Of a stretch of 6,133 bases of DNA, positions 6,046-6,133 are shown in pieces. The notes beneath the pieces were generated by a model. It did not search any database. It had not been told where the DNA came from and saw only the letters and a program-made list of their open reading frames with translations. A program made the translations under genes and the position numbers. Numbering within the stretch: the stretch's first letter is position 1; the number at the start of each line of letters is the position of its first letter. Origin of the DNA: JBJENW01 sp051880395 (GTDB taxonomy: Bacteria > Bacillota > Clostridia > Lachnospirales > Lachnospiraceae); contig JBJENW010000364.1 of NCBI GenBank assembly GCA_051880395.1, forward strand, positions 1-6,133, read 5' to 3'.

Positions 6046-6133
6046 ATGAGCGTAAATGTTGCAACCATTACTTTATCAGCTACCCGAAACGGTATCGACT
6101 CCACCACTCTTTGGGGGTGGCTTGGCGAAACAG
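6046..6133 (+). other. Right-edge open stretch, possible partial gene or repeat end
   Basis: From ATG at 6046 the plus strand is open for 29 codons to the window edge, beginning MSVNVATITLSATRNG and reaching GWLGET. No ribosome site precedes the ATG, and all three minus-strand frames are also open for 17 or more codons from the edge, so coding is doubtful. TGGGGGTGGCT at 6112-6122 is identical to 13-23 in the outer arm of the left palindrome. CCACC (6101-6105) and GGTGG (6116-6120) can form a short stem. It may be the end of a repeat or the start of a divergent gene; I cannot decide. Confidence 0.22.

Noticed and set aside
1..6133. CRISPR array, tRNA or rRNA genes
   Set aside because: No regularly spaced short repeats, no tRNA cloverleaf ending in CCA, and no rRNA-like conserved stretches were seen on either strand.

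Overview
The window looks like chromosomal DNA from a low-to-mid GC Gram-positive anaerobe of the Clostridia, most likely a Lachnospiraceae member. Evidence is the strong AAGGAGG ribosome sites, a sigma-A type TATAAT promoter, an intrinsic U-tract terminator, and the protein style: a Gld-type ABC transporter, and a PurA whose motifs I associate with gut Clostridia. The genus cannot be fixed from the sequence alone.

Layout. Positions 1-294 form one very large imperfect inverted repeat with arms of about 142 and 145 nt around a 7-nt loop. It resembles a MITE or dispersed palindromic repeat and may extend past the left edge. A clear intrinsic terminator (360-394) ends the minus-strand genes. From right to left on the minus strand come purA (5838-4561), a 297-bp intergenic region, then a tightly packed three-gene ABC transporter operon: ATPase (4263-3184, GTG start), a fused ABC-2 permease/GldG-like protein (3184-1001, overlapping by 1 nt), and a DUF4340-type membrane-anchored protein (1000-404, abutting with 0 nt). 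All four confident genes are on the minus strand.

The intergenic region 4264-4560 holds a hairpin 1 nt after the purA stop, a roughly 90-nt nested hairpin ending in U8 (purA terminator, or an uncharacterised leader or small RNA), an operator-like inverted repeat, and a good promoter for the ABC operon. The 295 bp upstream of purA hold a TATAAT promoter, a leader of about 100 nt with two hairpins, a 36-bp spaced direct repeat, and, at the right edge, an open stretch that shares an 11-mer with the termini of the left palindrome.

Function. purA makes adenylosuccinate in AMP synthesis. The ABC trio should form an inner-membrane complex: an ATPase dimer, a six-helix permease with a large extracytoplasmic GldG-like domain, and a DUF4340 partner facing outside. 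Its substrate is unknown; in Bacteroidetes the related Gld proteins are linked to gliding, which is not expected here. The most noteworthy items are the giant palindrome, the structured U8-ending element between purA and the ABC operon, and the altered IMP-site motifs of PurA.
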